From an uncultured Dehalococcoidia bacterium (GTDB taxonomy: Bacteria; Chloroflexota; Dehalococcoidia; Lucifugimonadales; CAJWER01), in the NCBI GenBank assembly GCA_958296115.1, contig OY282442.1, forward strand, positions 1,150,001-1,214,000: a stretch of 64,000 nucleotides of DNA, in the 5' to 3' direction. The position numbers were made by a program, and so were the translations under genes. Of the stretch, positions 8,464 to 16,929 are shown one piece after another. Positions within the stretch are counted from its first letter, which is position 1; each line of letters starts with the position of its first letter. Below the pieces are notes generated by a model. The model searched no databases and was not told where the DNA came from. It saw only the letters and a program-made list of their open reading frames with translations.

Positions 8464-8771
8464 TCAGTCTCGGCGCTGCCTGAATAGAACATGGGTTGCG
8501 AACGCGCGCCTGTCCGCAGGCGCAGTATCCTTGAACCGGGTCATGGTTCTCTCTGCTTCGTCTATGAGCCACATCACATCGGAACGATACAAGATTATTC
8601 CGGGGTCATAGTCGGCCTTGTGACGTTCAGATTGCATCATCACGAACATCCTTGCGAAAGATTGGATCCCTTCTGGGAGCTCACGGCCCGGCGAAGCTCC
8701 GCTTGGCGAGGCCGACCGGGACTTCCTGACGCCAGCAGCCTGGCTATTTCAATCAGGTCGCGCGGATTCAC
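8464..8771 (-). pseudogene. HEPN-domain protein, internally deleted and frameshifted
   Basis: Two pieces of one HEPN-type gene remain. From a GTG at 8771 the frame gives an intact N-terminus (NPRDLIEIARLLASG, then AELRRAVSS), the residues that normally precede the AYYAxF helix, then runs into unrelated sequence and stops near 8640. In another frame 8649-8464 encodes the normal C-terminal part (RHKADYDPGIIL, WLIDEAERTMTRF, RRAFATHVLF). The central section, which should hold the RxxxxH catalytic motif, is gone, roughly 60-70 residues. A perfect TATAAT lies at 8806-8801 on the minus strand, so the locus may still be transcribed. Confidence 0.7.
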
Positions 8772-8826
8772 GATGCTCGCTCCCCAGAGGTCAGGTTCGG
8801 ATTATAGCATGGCCGCCTTCTTTTGG

Positions 8827-8856
8827 TTGACCGGCGCGCTTGGGGCGTGCTAATGT
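8827..8856 (+). promoter_or_regulatory. Probable promoter of the leuS T-box transcript
   Basis: TTGACC at 8827-8832 and TAATGT at 8851-8856 are separated by 18 bp, a sigma-70-like arrangement with a weak -10. It would start the transcript near 8863, just before T-box stem I. It overlaps the upstream region of the divergent HEPN remnant. Confidence 0.45.
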
Positions 8857-8862
8857 GATGGT

Positions 8863-9161
8863 AGATGCGTTGATGGGGAGTAGTAGCGGGCGCGGTGCGA
8901 TAGAGAACGGGGGTAGGTGGAAGCCCGGCGCACATGGACCCGCGAACTCGCCCTTCGGCGGCCAGGCAGCCGCCGGAGCCCGGCGGTTGCGCTGGGTCTG
9001 AGCATCCGGCCTGAACGCTGACGCGAGTAGGGCCGGACGGCAAAAGCGCCGTTACCGCTTCGAGGCGGCCCCGGCTCGTTTGGGGCAACCAGGGTGGTAC
9101 CGCGGGGTACTGAGCAATGCAACCAATCCCGTCCCTGAACACAGGGGCGGGTTTTTCTTTT
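8863..9161 (+). promoter_or_regulatory. T-box leader controlling leuS
   Basis: A tRNA-sensing riboswitch in the 5' leader of leuS. The invariant T-box AGGGTGGTACCGCGG is at 9091-9105; its TGGT can pair with the uncharged tRNA end NCCA. Stem I features are visible: a GA-rich base (GATGGGGAGTAGTAG), a distal AGAGAACGGG...GGTGGAAGCCCGG region at about 8902-8929, and a specifier-loop context GAA-CTC-G at 8945-8950. The CTC codon (8947-8949) is a leucine codon, matching the downstream gene. A terminator follows at 9128. Uncharged tRNA-Leu should stabilise the antiterminator and let leuS be transcribed. Confidence 0.93.
9128..9161 (+). terminator. T-box-controlled intrinsic terminator
   Basis: A 10-bp stem (CCCGTCCCTG paired with CAGGGGCGGG, loop AACA) at 9128-9151 is followed by TTTTTCTTTT. 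It competes with the antiterminator formed by the T-box sequence at 9091-9105, and ends 15 nt before the leuS start codon. Confidence 0.93.
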
Positions 9162-9176
9162 ATGCAGGGGGACGAC

Positions 9177-11657
9177 ATGACGACGGCGGCCAAGACGATG
9201 AGCAGGACGGACGGACGATACGACGCGCCGGCTATCGAGTCGAAGTGGCAGGAGCGGTGGGCGAGCAGCGGAACCTATACCGTCCGCGACGACGACCCGC
9301 GGCCCAAGCGGTACGAGCTGACCATGTATCCGTACCCGTCGGGCGACCTCCACATCGGCCACTGGTACGCGATGGCTCCGTCGGACGCCCACGCCCGTTA
9401 CATGCGGATGCGCGGCTACAACGTGCTGCATCCTATGGGGTTCGACGCCTTCGGGCTGCCCGCCGAGAACGCGGCTATCAGGGACGGCGTGCATCCCTCG
9501 GCGCGCACGGCGAGCAACATCGAGAACATGCGCGGACAGCTGCGCTCGATGGGCGCGGTGTACGACTGGGAGCGCGAGATCGACACCTCCGCGCCCGAAT
9601 ACTACAGGTGGAACCAGTGGCTGTTCCTGAAGCTCTACGAGAAGGGCCTGGCGTACCGCGCCTACGCTCCAGCCAACTGGTGCCCGTCGTGCAACACGGT
9701 GTTGGCGAACGAGCAGGTTCTGGACGGCCGCTGCGAGCGGTGCGAGACCGAAGTCGTCCGGCGGGACCTGAACCAGTGGTTCTTCAAGATCACCGATTAC
9801 GCGGACGAGCTCCTCGACCACTCGAAGCTGGAGTGGCCGGAGAAGATAAACATCATGCAGACGAACTGGGTCGGGCGCAGCGAGGGCGTCGAGATCGAGT
9901 TCGACATATCCGAGTACGGGCTGGACGAGAAGGCGTTCACCACCTTCACGACACGCATAGACACCATATTCGGCGTTACGTTCGTGGTGATCGCGCCCGA
10001 GCATCCGCTGGTCGAGAAGCTGACGACGGCTGACCGCCGCGACGAGGTCGCCGCCTACGTCGAGCAGTCCCGCCGGCAGACGGAGATAGAGCGCCTGTCC
10101 ACCGATAAGGAGAAGACGGGCGTCTTCACCGGGGCCTACTGCGTCAACCGGCTGAACGGCGAGCGGGCGCCCATCCTGGTCGCGGACTACGTGCTGCTGT
10201 CCTACGGTACGGGTGTGGTGATGGCGGTGCCCGCCCACGACCAGCGCGACTTCGAGTTCGCCAAGAAGATGGGCTTGCCCATCAGGGTCGTGGTCGCGCC
10301 AGAGGGCTGGAGCGGCGAGGATCTGGAGGAGGCGTACTTGGACGAAGGGACGCAGGTCAACTCCGGCCAGTTCAACGGCCTGCCCAGTAGCGAGGGCAAG
10401 GAGAGGATAGCCGACTTCATCGAGGAGAGGGGATGGGGCCGCCGCGCCGTGAACTACAGGCTGCGCGACTGGCTCATCTCGCGCCAGCGCTACTGGGGCG
10501 CTCCCATTCCCATCGTCTATTGCGAGCAGTGCGGCACAACGCCCGTGCCTGAGGACGACCTGCCGGTGCCGCTTCCCGACGACGCCGAGTTCCTGCCGAC
10601 GGGCGAGTCTCCCCTGAAGCGCCACGCGGGGTTCCTGAACACCGAGTGCCCAGTTTGCGGAGGGGCCGCGACGCGCGAGACCGACACGATGGACACCTTC
10701 GTGGACTCGTCCTGGTACCAGCTGCGCTTCGCAAGCCCGCGCTGCGACTCCGGCCCCTTCGACCCGGAGGCCGTGAAGGCATGGAACCCCGTGGATCAGT
10801 ACACGGGGGGCGCGGAGCACGCGGTGATGCATCTGCTGTACGCCCGCTTCTTCACCAAGGCGATGCGCGACCTGGGCCTGCTGGACTTCGACGAGCCATT
10901 CACCAGGCTCTTCAACCAGGGCCACATAATCGCCGAGCATCAGAAGATGAGCAAGTCTCGCGGCAACGTCGTCGCGCCCGACGAGTACGTCGAGACGGTC
11001 GGGGCCGACGCGGTGCGGTGCTACCTGATGTTCTTGGGACCCTGGGACCAGGGCGGGAACTGGAGCGACACCGGGTTGAACGGCATGTCCCGGTGGCTGA
11101 ACCGCGTCTGGGAGATGTGCGTAAGGAACCCCGCGGACCTCGACCGGACACCCGTTGACGAGGAGGCCGCGCGCGGCATGACGCGCGTCGTCCACAAGAC
11201 CATCAGGCGCGTCACGGAAGACCTGGAGAAGTTCAAGTTCAACACGGCCCTCGCGGCGCTGATGGAGTGTAGCAACGCCATGAGCCGCGCCTGGGACGCC
11301 GGGGCCATCGGCTCCGACGCCTGGAGCGACGCGGTCGAGAAGCTGCTGCTGCTCATGGCTCCGATGGCCCCCCACGTCAGCGAGGAGCTCTGGGAGTACA
11401 CTGGCCGCGATTTCAGCATCCACGACCACCTGTTGCCCGAGTGGGACCCGGACCTGGCGACCGACGAGGTGGTGACGCTCGTGGTGCAGGTCAACGGACG
11501 GCTGCGCGACCGCCTGGAAGTCCCGGCGTCCATAACGGAGGCCGAGGCGAAGGCGGCCGCCGCGTCGAGCGAACGGGTGTCAGCCCACGTACAGGGCAAG
11601 CAGGTCGTCAGGGTGGTCTACGTGCCCGGCAAGCTGGTGAACGTGGTGGCGAAGTAG
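9177..11657 (+). CDS. leuS: Leucyl-tRNA synthetase
   Basis: Class I aminoacyl-tRNA synthetase, 826 residues, charging tRNA-Leu in the cytoplasm. The signature HIGH is at about residues 58-61 (GDLHIGHWYAM) and KMSKS at about 590-594. The CP1 editing domain lies between (TFTTRIDTIFGVTFVVIAPEHPL; later GTGVVMAVPAHDQRDFEFA, with the editing aspartate). Cysteine pairs CPSC...CERC and CEQC...CPVC look like zinc sites. The start ATG at 9177 has AGGGGG 5 nt upstream; an earlier in-frame ATG at 9162 overlaps that site and is unlikely. Expression is under the T-box immediately upstream. Confidence 0.97.
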   Translation: MTTAAKTMSRTDGRYDAPAIESKWQERWASSGTYTVRDDDPRPKRYELTMYPYPSGDLHIGHWYAMAPSDAHARYMRMRGYNVLHPMGFDAFGLPAENAAIRDGVHPSARTASNIENMRGQLRSMGAVYDWEREIDTSAPEYYRWNQWLFLKLYEKGLAYRAYAPANWCPSCNTVLANEQVLDGRCERCETEVVRRDLNQWFFKITDYADELLDHSKLEWPEKINIMQTNWVGRSEGVEIEFDISEYGLDEKAFTTFTTRIDTIFGVTFVVIAPEHPLVEKLTTADRRDEVAAYVEQSRRQTEIERLSTDKEKTGVFTGAYCVNRLNGERAPILVADYVLLSYGTGVVMAVPAHDQRDFEFAKKMGLPIRVVVAPEGWSGEDLEEAYLDEGTQVNSGQFNGLPSSEGKERIADFIEERGWGRRAVNYRLRDWLISRQRYWGAPIPIVYCEQCGTTPVPEDDLPVPLPDDAEFLPTGESPLKRHAGFLNTECPVCGGAATRETDTMDTFVDSSWYQLRFASPRCDSGPFDPEAVKAWNPVDQYTGGAEHAVMHLLYARFFTKAMRDLGLLDFDEPFTRLFNQGHIIAEHQKMSKSRGNVVAPDEYVETVGADAVRCYLMFLGPWDQGGNWSDTGLNGMSRWLNRVWEMCVRNPADLDRTPVDEEAARGMTRVVHKTIRRVTEDLEKFKFNTALAALMECSNAMSRAWDAGAIGSDAWSDAVEKLLLLMAPMAPHVSEELWEYTGRDFSIHDHLLPEWDPDLATDEVVTLVVQVNGRLRDRLEVPASITEAEAKAAAASSERVSAHVQGKQVVRVVYVPGKLVNVVAK

Positions 11658-11676
11658 TCGTCCAGGACGGCGCCCT

Positions 11677-11814
11677 TCACCGGCGGAAGAGCCAGCTGCG
11701 TATCCTGCTCGCGAAGTCCTGTTCGCCATCCTTGGGAGGGAGCAGTATCCAGAGAGCGAGCAGCGTCCCAAACACTGCCGCGGGGAGCGCCGCTTCTACC
11801 CACCAGTCGGGCAT
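11677..11814 (-). CDS. Possible small single-pass membrane protein, 45 aa
   Basis: A short frame between leuS and the truncated aspartic protease. It has an N-terminal MPDWWVEAALPA, a strongly hydrophobic segment (AAVFGTLLALWILL, about residues 13-26), then a charged tail ending RIRSWLFRR, so it would sit in the membrane with a basic cytoplasmic end. Third codon positions are mostly G or C, as in real genes here. There is no clear Shine-Dalgarno, and it starts 5 nt after the preceding frame ends. Function unknown; it may be chance. Confidence 0.4.
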   Translation of the reverse strand: MPDWWVEAALPAAVFGTLLALWILLPPKDGEQDFASRIRSWLFRR

Positions 11815-11819
11815 GGGTT

Positions 11820-11936
11820 CTACGGCCTGACGGGGGCCGAGGTCATGGACGCGCCCGTGTCCACGAGGGCGTCCATGACAACCCAGCGCTCGCCCTGGGG
11901 ATCTCCTATGCCAATCTCTACGCTGAACGTCCCCAA
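11820..11936 (-). pseudogene. Truncated retropepsin-like (clan AA) aspartic protease
   Basis: The 38-residue frame from TTG at 11936 reads GTFSVEIGIGDPQGERW and then DALVDTGASMT, the N-terminal strand and catalytic DTGA motif of clan AA single-domain aspartic proteases, which are normally about 110-130 residues. It stops about 7 residues after the active site and no continuation is visible in other frames. It follows the GNAT fusion gene by 7 bp. A functional dimer is not expected from this fragment. Confidence 0.55.
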
Positions 11937-11943
11937 GGAGGCC

Positions 11944-13233
11944 CTAGCTGGCTGCGAACTCGGCCTGCCGATCCTCGACCCTGGTTTGGGCGGCAACCGC
12001 AACCCCGCCGGACACTGCGCCGACAATCATCTGCGCCGCGTCCCGCGCCGAGACCTTGTCGAGGTTCACTACCAGGTCGAACGCATCCGGGGCCTGTATG
12101 TCGCCGCCCCACAGGTTTCGGGCTATGGAGAGCGTCTCCTTGTCGGCCTCCTTCAGCCATTTCGACGCCTGGCCCTCGGATGCGTCTTCCTGCGCGGCTA
12201 TCTGCCGTGCCCGGCTCTCGAACGATGCCGAGACGAATACGTTGACGCTTCCCTGGTGGCCCGCGGCCGTGACGTGGGAGCCGTGGCCGTGCATAACCAC
12301 GCCGCCCTCTCGGCAGAGCTTCTTGGTTACGCCCTCCAAGGCGCTCACGTACTTGTCCTTGGTAAGCTGCCCCTCTATCAGGTCGTGGTCCAACTGGGAA
12401 TCCGGCCTGATGACGTGGTATCCGGCGTCGTAAGGGGCGGACCACTCCATGGGGACGATGATGGAGTTGAGCAGCCTAGTCCAGAAGGAGCGGAAGCTGG
12501 CCTCGAAGCCCTCTATCTCGGCGGGCGAGCACTGCAGCCGGCGCCGCAGCTCGTCCGCGATCTCGTCGTCCACTAGACGGCTGCCAAGCATGTTTGCGAC
12601 CTCGTAGGCCACTTCGCCGGAGCGGCTGCCGTGGAGACCCGTGATGGTCACCACCGGGGCGGGCCCGGGCCGCTCGCCGGCCGGCTGCCGGCTCGCGTGC
12701 GTGCGTGCGTCGATAGTCAGGATGTATGCGTTGAGCGCGCTCCCATCCGCGCGGGTGCGCAACTCTCGCTTGTCCGACCGGACGAACCCAAGCTTCTCGA
12801 AGAGACCGAGCGCCGGCAGGTTGTCCTCCGGAACGTTCACCCACACCCTGGTCAAGCCGAGGGTTGTGAACGTGCGGTCCATGAGGATGAGCACGGTCGC
12901 CGCGCCGTATCCATGATGCCACAGGTCCTTGCGGCCTATGAGGAGGGACAGCTCCGCTCCCCCCTCGCCGTCGAGGATGATCTGGCACTCGCCCACGTGC
13001 TCCTGCTGGTCGTTGTATATCGAGAAGATGAGGCGGTCGGGGTCGCCGAAGATATGCATCCACTCGTAATCGCTCGATTCGAGCATATGGTTCGGGTCGT
13101 AGCCGCGGTGAATCGGGTCGCCGCTGGCGTAGTGTCCGAACCAGCGCGAGGACACCTCCTCGTCTTCCAGCCACCATCCGACCCTGTCCACGTCATCACG
13201 CGAGACCGGCTTAAGCGAAATATTTGGGAGCAT
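11944..13233 (-). CDS. GNAT acetyltransferase fused to a cytidylate-kinase-like domain
   Basis: A 429-residue two-domain protein. Residues 1 to about 160 are a GNAT N-acetyltransferase: HVGECQIILDG, AELSLLIGRKDLWHHGYGAA (acetyl-CoA loop) and NLPALGLFEKLGFV. After a proline-rich linker near residues 180-190, about 190-415 match the cytidylate-kinase-like family: VVTITGLHGSRSGEVA in place of the P-loop, RLVDDEIADELRRR, and VVMHGHGSHVTAAGH. The P-loop lacks the usual GKS/T lysine, as is common in this family. Substrates of both parts are unknown. A 238-bp gap separates its start from the tRNA, which is on the opposite strand. Confidence 0.85.
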   Translation of the reverse strand: MLPNISLKPVSRDDVDRVGWWLEDEEVSSRWFGHYASGDPIHRGYDPNHMLESSDYEWMHIFGDPDRLIFSIYNDQQEHVGECQIILDGEGGAELSLLIGRKDLWHHGYGAATVLILMDRTFTTLGLTRVWVNVPEDNLPALGLFEKLGFVRSDKRELRTRADGSALNAYILTIDARTHASRQPAGERPGPAPVVTITGLHGSRSGEVAYEVANMLGSRLVDDEIADELRRRLQCSPAEIEGFEASFRSFWTRLLNSIIVPMEWSAPYDAGYHVIRPDSQLDHDLIEGQLTKDKYVSALEGVTKKLCREGGVVMHGHGSHVTAAGHQGSVNVFVSASFESRARQIAAQEDASEGQASKWLKEADKETLSIARNLWGGDIQAPDAFDLVVNLDKVSARDAAQMIVGAVSGGVAVAAQTRVEDRQAEFAAS

Positions 13234-13471
13234 GTGTCTGCCTCCTTTTCTTGCCTCGAAGGGCGGTAATCCGAATATATTTCTTGTAGGTTAGTGAGAT
13301 CGGGTCGGCTTGTCAAGGCTGACATATTTTTCATAAGTTTTCCGTCACTAATGGGGCGACAATGCAGTTTTTCGGATTCATGTATCCCATAACAAGAAAA
13401 AGGCTTCATGTAGTCAGGACTACCCGATGGCCGCTGGCGTGGTACAATTGTCAATGCTGGCGCTCATGGGG
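13234..13471. other. Intergenic region upstream of tRNA-Thr
   Basis: Divergent 238-bp spacer between the fusion gene and tRNA-Thr. It is AT-richer than its surroundings. TACAAT at 13443-13448 could be the -10 of the tRNA gene. I see no gene or repeat in it. Confidence 0.5.
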
Positions 13472-13546
13472 GCCAACGTAGCTCAGTGGTAGAGCAGCGG
13501 TTTCGTAAACCGCAGGTCGACGGTTCGAATCCGTCCGTTGGCTCCA
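13472..13546 (+). tRNA. tRNA-Thr (anticodon CGT)
   Basis: A complete cloverleaf of 75 nt including an encoded CCA. The acceptor arm GCCAACG pairs with CGTTGGC, the D arm contains AGCTCAGTGGTAGAGC, the anticodon stem GCGGT/ACCGC holds loop TTCGTAA with anticodon CGT, and the T arm has GGTTCGAATCC. The anticodon reads the threonine codon ACG, common in this GC-rich genome. Confidence 0.96.
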
Positions 13547-13622
13547 TGGCACACTGGCCTGGTGATTGATTCCGCCGCGCTTTCGGGATAACATCTGACG
13601 CATCCTGCGGGTGGAGTGATAC

Positions 13623-14855
13623 GTGCCAGGTCCTAGGCGGCGGCCGGTCTTGACCCCCGACGAAGCGCTCCGCTTCCACTACGGCCTCCTGGTGGTGGAC
13701 AGTCAGCAGCCGGGCGCTACCTCCGGCCTGCTCTTCAACGACGCGATGCGCGCCGCCCTCGACGAATACGTCCATCAGGGCAAGACACGGCACGAAATCC
13801 GCAAATTGCTGCAGGCGATGGCGGCGCGAGAGGTCCAGACGTCCGCCGAGGCCCGCCGCGAGTACATGGAGCTGTGGGAAGCGTCGGGCGTGGACGTTGC
13901 AAGTGGGACATACGCAGGCCCCGAGCCCCCGGAGACAGCCTTCGAAACTGCGTTGACCGCCATATCCCAGGCGCGTGCCATGATAGACGCCCTCGGCGGC
14001 CAGCTGCGCCTCGTCCTGACGGCGAACGACATCGAGCGTGTCCACCGCGACGGCGTCCGCGGCGTCATATTCGACTTCCAAGACACTACGCCCTTCGGCG
14101 GCGACCTCGACCGAATCGCCTTGTTCCACAACCTGGGGCTGCGCGTCGTCCAGCTCACGTACAACCTCCGCAACCTCGTCGGTGACGGCTGCACGGAGCG
14201 CTACAATACCGGGCTGACCTACTTCGGGCATGCGGTCGTCGAGCGGCTGAACGAGCTGCGTATGCTGGTGGATGTGAGTCATTGCAGCCAGCAGGTCGGC
14301 TGGGACGCCCTCGAGGTTTCGAACAGCCCTATCGTCGTTACGCACTCGACAAGCAACGCCGTCTGCTACCACGACAGGGGAAAGGACGACGACCTGGCCC
14401 GCGCTATCGCCCAGCGCGGCGGCTTCTTCGGCGTGGCGGCCATAGGCGGGTTCATACGCGACCGCGCCGGGGCGACGCTCGATCACTTCGTCGATCACGT
14501 CGAGCATCTGGTTGACGTCATGGGAATAGACCACGTTGGCATCGGGTGCGACAAGTGCGGGCCGGGGCCGGGCACCGAGTCGAACATTGAGTTCCCGGAG
14601 TCATTGGGCCCGTTCGACACGTCATACCTGTACAAGGCGGACCCGGACCCCAGGAGCGCCCGCGGGGACTTCTCATGGGCCGGATTCCGCCCCGAGCACC
14701 GGCTCCGGGACGACCACCGCATAGACGGGTTCGACCGATTCACCGACTGGCCGAACATCACGGTCAAGCTCGCCGAGCGCGGCTTCGACGAGGACGAGCT
14801 GCGAAAACTGCTGGGGCTGAACTACCTGCGGGTGTTCAGGGAGGTGGTTGGCTGA
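13623..14855 (+). CDS. Divergent M19 (membrane dipeptidase-like) protein
   Basis: A 410-residue TIM-barrel protein of the renal dipeptidase family (M19). The C-terminal half is well conserved: LVDVSHCS and VVTHSTSNA (the two metal histidines), HDRGKDDDLA, and GIDHVGIGCDKCG. The N-terminal metal motif DGHxD is replaced by VDSQQPG and the bridging glutamate by FDFQD (Q), so one metal site seems lost. A known side branch of the family shares the FQ.TTP pattern, so this is probably a lineage feature, not damage. It starts the five-gene operon and ends 1 nt before the aminotransferase ATG. Substrate unknown. Confidence 0.8.
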   Translation: MPGPRRRPVLTPDEALRFHYGLLVVDSQQPGATSGLLFNDAMRAALDEYVHQGKTRHEIRKLLQAMAAREVQTSAEARREYMELWEASGVDVASGTYAGPEPPETAFETALTAISQARAMIDALGGQLRLVLTANDIERVHRDGVRGVIFDFQDTTPFGGDLDRIALFHNLGLRVVQLTYNLRNLVGDGCTERYNTGLTYFGHAVVERLNELRMLVDVSHCSQQVGWDALEVSNSPIVVTHSTSNAVCYHDRGKDDDLARAIAQRGGFFGVAAIGGFIRDRAGATLDHFVDHVEHLVDVMGIDHVGIGCDKCGPGPGTESNIEFPESLGPFDTSYLYKADPDPRSARGDFSWAGFRPEHRLRDDHRIDGFDRFTDWPNITVKLAERGFDEDELRKLLGLNYLRVFREVVG

Positions 14856-16136
14856 ATGGAGAAGATACTTGCAATAGACGGCGGCCCCAAGGCCGTGACC
14901 GAGCCGAACGGCGACTGGTGGTGGAAGGTCGGGGATTTGGAAAAGTGGTTCGTCAACCGGGTGATTGACGACTTCGACAACGCCTACGACGAGCTCGACA
15001 AGTTCGAGGAGGAGTTTCGCCAGCTCGTCGGCACGAGATACGCTCTCGCCACGTGCAACGGCACCGCGGCTATACACTCCGCCGTCTTCGCGGCCGGGGC
15101 GCGGGAGGGCATGGAGGTCATCGTGCCGTCCGTAACCTGGCACGCAAGCATCACGCCCATCCTCCACTGCGGCGCGACTCCCGTCTTCTGCGACGTGGAC
15201 CCGGACACCTACTGCGCGGACCCGGACGACGTCAGGTCTCGCATGACATCCCGGACCTGCGCCATCGTCGTCACGCACACCTACGGGAACCCAGCCGACA
15301 TGGACTCGTTCTTGGACATCGTGGACGGAACGGACGTAACCCTGATAGAGGACGCCTCACACGCCCACGGGGCCGAGTGGGACCGCAAGCAGGTCGGCTC
15401 CATAGGAGACATTGGATGCTTCAGCCTGCAGGGGAGCAAGGCCGTGACGGGAATCGAAGCCGGTGTCGCAACTACAGACGATCCCGCTCTCTACGACAGG
15501 ATGCTCGTGCTGGGGCAGTACGGCAGGATAGAGAAGTTGGCCGTGACGGGCGAGTTCGCCGCCCTCCGCAACATGGGGCTGGGGGTCAAGTACCGCGCGA
15601 ACCCCATGGCCGTGGCCATGGCCAGGGGGCAGCTCCATAGACTCGCGGGGTTGAACTCGTCTAGGCGTAGATGGTTCCAGCGTCTCGACGACGCCCTCCA
15701 CGAGATACCGGGCGTCCATTCGCAGGCTGTGTATCCGAAGGCGACCCGCGGCGGCTTGATCCTGTACGCCGGAACGATAGACGCCGACGTCATAGGCGCG
15801 CCCGTGCCCATGGTCTTGAAGGCGCTCGCGGCCGAGGGCGTGCCCACCACGCCCGAGATCACACCATACGGCTACGGAGCCATGCACCTCGAGCCGCTGT
15901 TCAACGACTTCGAGTTCAGCGGTCTTGGCGGCCCTTGGGCCGACCTGCCGGCGGATACGCGCAGGCCGATGTCACCCGGCTCGCTGCCGGTCAGCGAGCG
16001 CATCCACCGCAGCCGTTTCTGGCTCACTACACCGGTCGACCCCAGCCCCGAGTGGATCCGGCAGGTCGCGGCGGCGTTCGCCAAGGTCGCGGCGCAGGGG
16101 CCACGGCTGTCCGAGCTTGCAGAGTCCAAACCCTGA
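14856..16136 (+). CDS. DegT/DnrJ/EryC1-type PLP aminotransferase
   Basis: Fold-type I PLP enzyme of 426 residues. Visible are the cofactor region ALATCNGTAAIHSAVFAAG, VIVPSVTWHASITPI, the aspartate of LIEDASHAHGAEWD that binds the pyridine nitrogen, and the PLP lysine in CFSLQGSKAV. These proteins usually transaminate keto-sugars, but the surrounding genes are amidohydrolases and a permease, so a catabolic or cyclitol-like substrate is possible. The ATG follows the M19 stop directly (TGAATG), which indicates coupling. Confidence 0.88.
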   Translation: MEKILAIDGGPKAVTEPNGDWWWKVGDLEKWFVNRVIDDFDNAYDELDKFEEEFRQLVGTRYALATCNGTAAIHSAVFAAGAREGMEVIVPSVTWHASITPILHCGATPVFCDVDPDTYCADPDDVRSRMTSRTCAIVVTHTYGNPADMDSFLDIVDGTDVTLIEDASHAHGAEWDRKQVGSIGDIGCFSLQGSKAVTGIEAGVATTDDPALYDRMLVLGQYGRIEKLAVTGEFAALRNMGLGVKYRANPMAVAMARGQLHRLAGLNSSRRRWFQRLDDALHEIPGVHSQAVYPKATRGGLILYAGTIDADVIGAPVPMVLKALAAEGVPTTPEITPYGYGAMHLEPLFNDFEFSGLGGPWADLPADTRRPMSPGSLPVSERIHRSRFWLTTPVDPSPEWIRQVAAAFAKVAAQGPRLSELAESKP

Positions 16137-16152
16137 TTCGGAGGGTATCGCA

Positions 16153-16929
16153 TTGGCAATACATCCGCTCCGGTTCTTCGACGTCAACTGCGGAATAGGG
16201 CCGTACTACAACCCGCCGCCCGGCCACGACCCCAGCGTCTCGGCCCTGCTGCGCGGCATGGACGAGCTCGGCATCGCGGAGTCAGCCGTCTATCACTTCC
16301 AGGCCCAGCAGTACGACTACCGCGTCGGCAACGAGACGCTGCTGCGGGAGACCGCCGAGCATGACAGGCTCCATCCCGCGCTGATGGTAGGGCCTGGACA
16401 CACGGGCGAGGCGCATTCGCCTGACGAGGTGGCTGCCCTGATGCGGAGCGGCGGTGCGCGCATCCTGAAGATGTTCTTCGGCGTCCAGCCCTTCGTGCCA
16501 GGCCCGGACCCCTTCCTGATGGCTCCGCTCCTCGACCGCGTGGCGGAGCGCCGGCCGCTGTTGATACTCGACCACGCGGATATACACGGCGTGCGGTTCG
16601 ATTGGATAGTGGACATCCTGGAGGGCTGGCCCGGCGTCAAGGTCATCCTCGTCCTGCCCAAGCTCGAGTACCACGAGCGCTACTTCTATGCGTTGTGGGA
16701 GCGGTTCGACGGCTTCTTCCTGGAGCTGGCTGGCGACCAGACCATGGGGACGCTGGAGGCTATCGTCGCCCGGTTCGGCCCCGAACGGGTCGTGTACGGC
16801 TCCCGATACCCATACTTCACGCCGTTGCAGACGATGCTCCAGGTCATCTATTCGGAGATCGACGACGAGGCCAAGCGCAAGATAGCCGGAGGCAACGTGA
16901 GATCGCTGATGGAGGACGTGATATTGTGA
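16153..16929 (+). CDS. Amidohydrolase-2-like protein lacking the HxH motif
   Basis: A 258-residue TIM-barrel protein of the ACMSD-like amidohydrolase-2 superfamily. It opens FFDVNCGIGPYYNPPPG, where active members have DxHxH, so the first two metal histidines are absent. LILDHADIHGVRFDWIVDIL and ERVVYGSRYPYFTP retain the later architecture. TTG at 16153, with GGAGGG about 10 nt upstream, fits the family N-terminus. It overlaps the next gene by 4 nt (GTGA). With its active-looking neighbour it may form a heteromer; that is inference. Confidence 0.75.
   Translation: MAIHPLRFFDVNCGIGPYYNPPPGHDPSVSALLRGMDELGIAESAVYHFQAQQYDYRVGNETLLRETAEHDRLHPALMVGPGHTGEAHSPDEVAALMRSGGARILKMFFGVQPFVPGPDPFLMAPLLDRVAERRPLLILDHADIHGVRFDWIVDILEGWPGVKVILVLPKLEYHERYFYALWERFDGFFLELAGDQTMGTLEAIVARFGPERVVYGSRYPYFTPLQTMLQVIYSEIDDEAKRKIAGGNVRSLMEDVIL

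Noticed and set aside
8850-11429. Very long open frame antisense to leuS
   Set aside because: GC-rich coding DNA often leaves the antisense frame open. It has no homology I recognise, a composition typical of a shadow frame, and runs through the T-box leader.
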